Source of the DNA: a virus
IMG/VR virus record: IMGVR_UViG_3300028800_000107
Coordinates: 1 to 58,034 of that record
DNA: 58,034 nt
Strand: one strand, 5' to 3'
Below are positions 57,344 through 58,034 of this stretch, piece by piece. The translations under genes were made by a program, and so were the position numbers. The notes under the pieces were generated by a model. That model worked only from the letters and a program-made list of their open reading frames with translations, was not told the origin of the DNA and did not search any database. The first letter of the stretch is position 1. The number at the start of each line of letters is the position of its first letter.

Positions 57344-58034
57344 TTATCCTAGAGCGTTCACGCCACTAGATGAAGCGCTAATTCCTGGTCCAGAATAAAC
57401 ACCACCGCCAGAAGGCGACCCTGTGATATTGCCGCCGTTGCCTTTTAACAGGCTACTCAATAGGAACGAATTTCCTAGAGAATTTGTTGCACCAGTAAGG
57501 CCGCCACTCAAAGCGTTTGCGCTTCCAAGAATACCGGAAGCCGTAGAACTACCGATATTGCTTAATGTATTCCCGGTATTCGTAGAAAGACCGCCGAACA
57601 GAGAGCCAATACCGCTACCTGCGCCAGTAGCAGCGCCAGCAATGCCACCTGCACCTGATGCCATCCCTCCAATGCCGGTTGAAATCAATCCGGAGCCGAC
57701 ATTTGATAGGCCAGTACCGGTATTCGCAATGTTTGTGCCGCCGCTTAACAGACCTTGCAATTGAGTTACGAGATTTCCAAAGCCCTGTTGAGCCGCCCCA
57801 GTTGCGTAATTTGCTCCAGCCGTTAGAACATTTCCCCCAAGTCCCATTGTAGTGCCAAGATTTTGAACGGCCTTCTGCCCCCAGTCCTGCGCAAATTGGA
57901 AGCCTGGGATTTGAGACATGACGGAAGTTTGATTAGCACCGGGGGTTAAAAGGGCCTTCAAGGTATTCGCAGCACCACCAGCTATATCCAGACCTGACCC
58001 GACGACATTTTGGCCGGAGCTAAGGACATTCTGC
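57344..58034 (-). CDS. Gly/Ala-rich virion (ejection-type) protein, C-terminal part, runs off the window end
   Basis: The frame is open at 58034 and continues into 1-546 when the genome is circularised. Repeats of G-A-G-S and NTGTGLSNVGSGLISTG-like segments are rich in Gly, Asn, Ser and Ala. The three base differences between copies give M/L and A/T changes and one silent change. No internal start is needed; the gene is 978 nt in the circle. Confidence 0.7.
   Translation of the reverse strand, partial: QNVLSSGQNVVGSGLDIAGGAANTLKALLTPGANQTSVMSQIPGFQFAQDWGQKAVQNLGTTMGLGGNVLTAGANYATGAAQQGFGNLVTQLQGLLSGGTNIANTGTGLSNVGSGLISTGIGGMASGAGGIAGAATGAGSGIGSLFGGLSTNTGNTLSNIGSSTASGILGSANALSGGLTGATNSLGNSFLLSSLLKGNGGNITGSPSGGGVYSGPGISASSSGVNALG
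57776..58034. repeat. Terminal direct repeat (circular-assembly overlap), right copy
   Basis: Second copy of positions 1-259; differences at 57796 (C), 57919 (T) and 57938 (A). See the left copy. Confidence 0.9.

Overview
The window is an essentially complete, circularly permuted genome of a tailed phage with a podovirus (P22-like) virion. The last 259 bases repeat the first 259 with three substitutions, so the unit length is about 57,775 bp. One gene (positions 546 to 1, continuing from 57775 to 57344, minus strand) runs across the junction. The host is inferred to be an alphaproteobacterium, most likely Hyphomicrobiales (Rhizobiales). The phage carries GcrA-like, GapR/DUF2312-like, DUF3309 and DUF3307 proteins, which are typical of that group, and a near match to the chromosomal parS motif. 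Four tRNAs read A/U-rich codons (ACA, UUA, AUG/AUA-type CAU anticodon, AGA), which fits a GC-rich host.

Late region (minus strand, from about 23.9 kb down through the junction to 46.3 kb). It starts with a run of tiny genes (20.6-23.9 kb) and a NusG/RfaH-like protein (20.1 kb), then the terminase small subunit (19.3 kb). Next comes a 4.7-kb cargo block of exported proteins and a frameshifted O-antigen ligase/polymerase. A P22-type morphogenesis series follows: large terminase, portal, scaffold, coat, tail accessory gp4-like, hub gp10-like. After the junction come Gly/Ala-rich and internal (ejection-type) virion proteins, two large fibre/adhesin proteins and a GH25 lysozyme with several small membrane proteins and lipoproteins. 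The operon ends at a DUF3309 gene and a rho-independent terminator near 46.3 kb.

Early regions. A minus-strand operon at 25.5-30.5 kb encodes a small HTH protein, GcrA-like and GapR-like regulators, a DnaA domain-IV protein, two HNH nucleases, four tRNAs and a HTH_36 replication-type protein. A long plus-strand operon (30.6-43.6 kb) carries a RecT-like annealing protein, HNH nucleases, a beta-class DNA methyltransferase, a second DPPY protein and many very small genes, and ends in a strong terminator. Short plus-strand operons lie at 23.95-25.46 kb and 45.26-46.26 kb. A second minus-strand mini-cassette (43.6-45.2 kb) carries a GIY-YIG/ribbon-helix-helix protein, an exported hydrolase-like protein and a lipoprotein.

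Early promoters at five loci share TTGACA boxes embedded in TTGA...TCAA dyads, which suggests one common regulator. I recognise no DNA polymerase, primase, helicase or integrase, so the phage probably uses the host replisome. The most interesting feature is the cluster of alphaproteobacterial chromosome and cell-cycle regulators (GcrA, GapR, DnaA-IV), together with a methyltransferase and a parS-like site. A second striking feature is the number of virion-type proteins that begin with Sec signal peptides.
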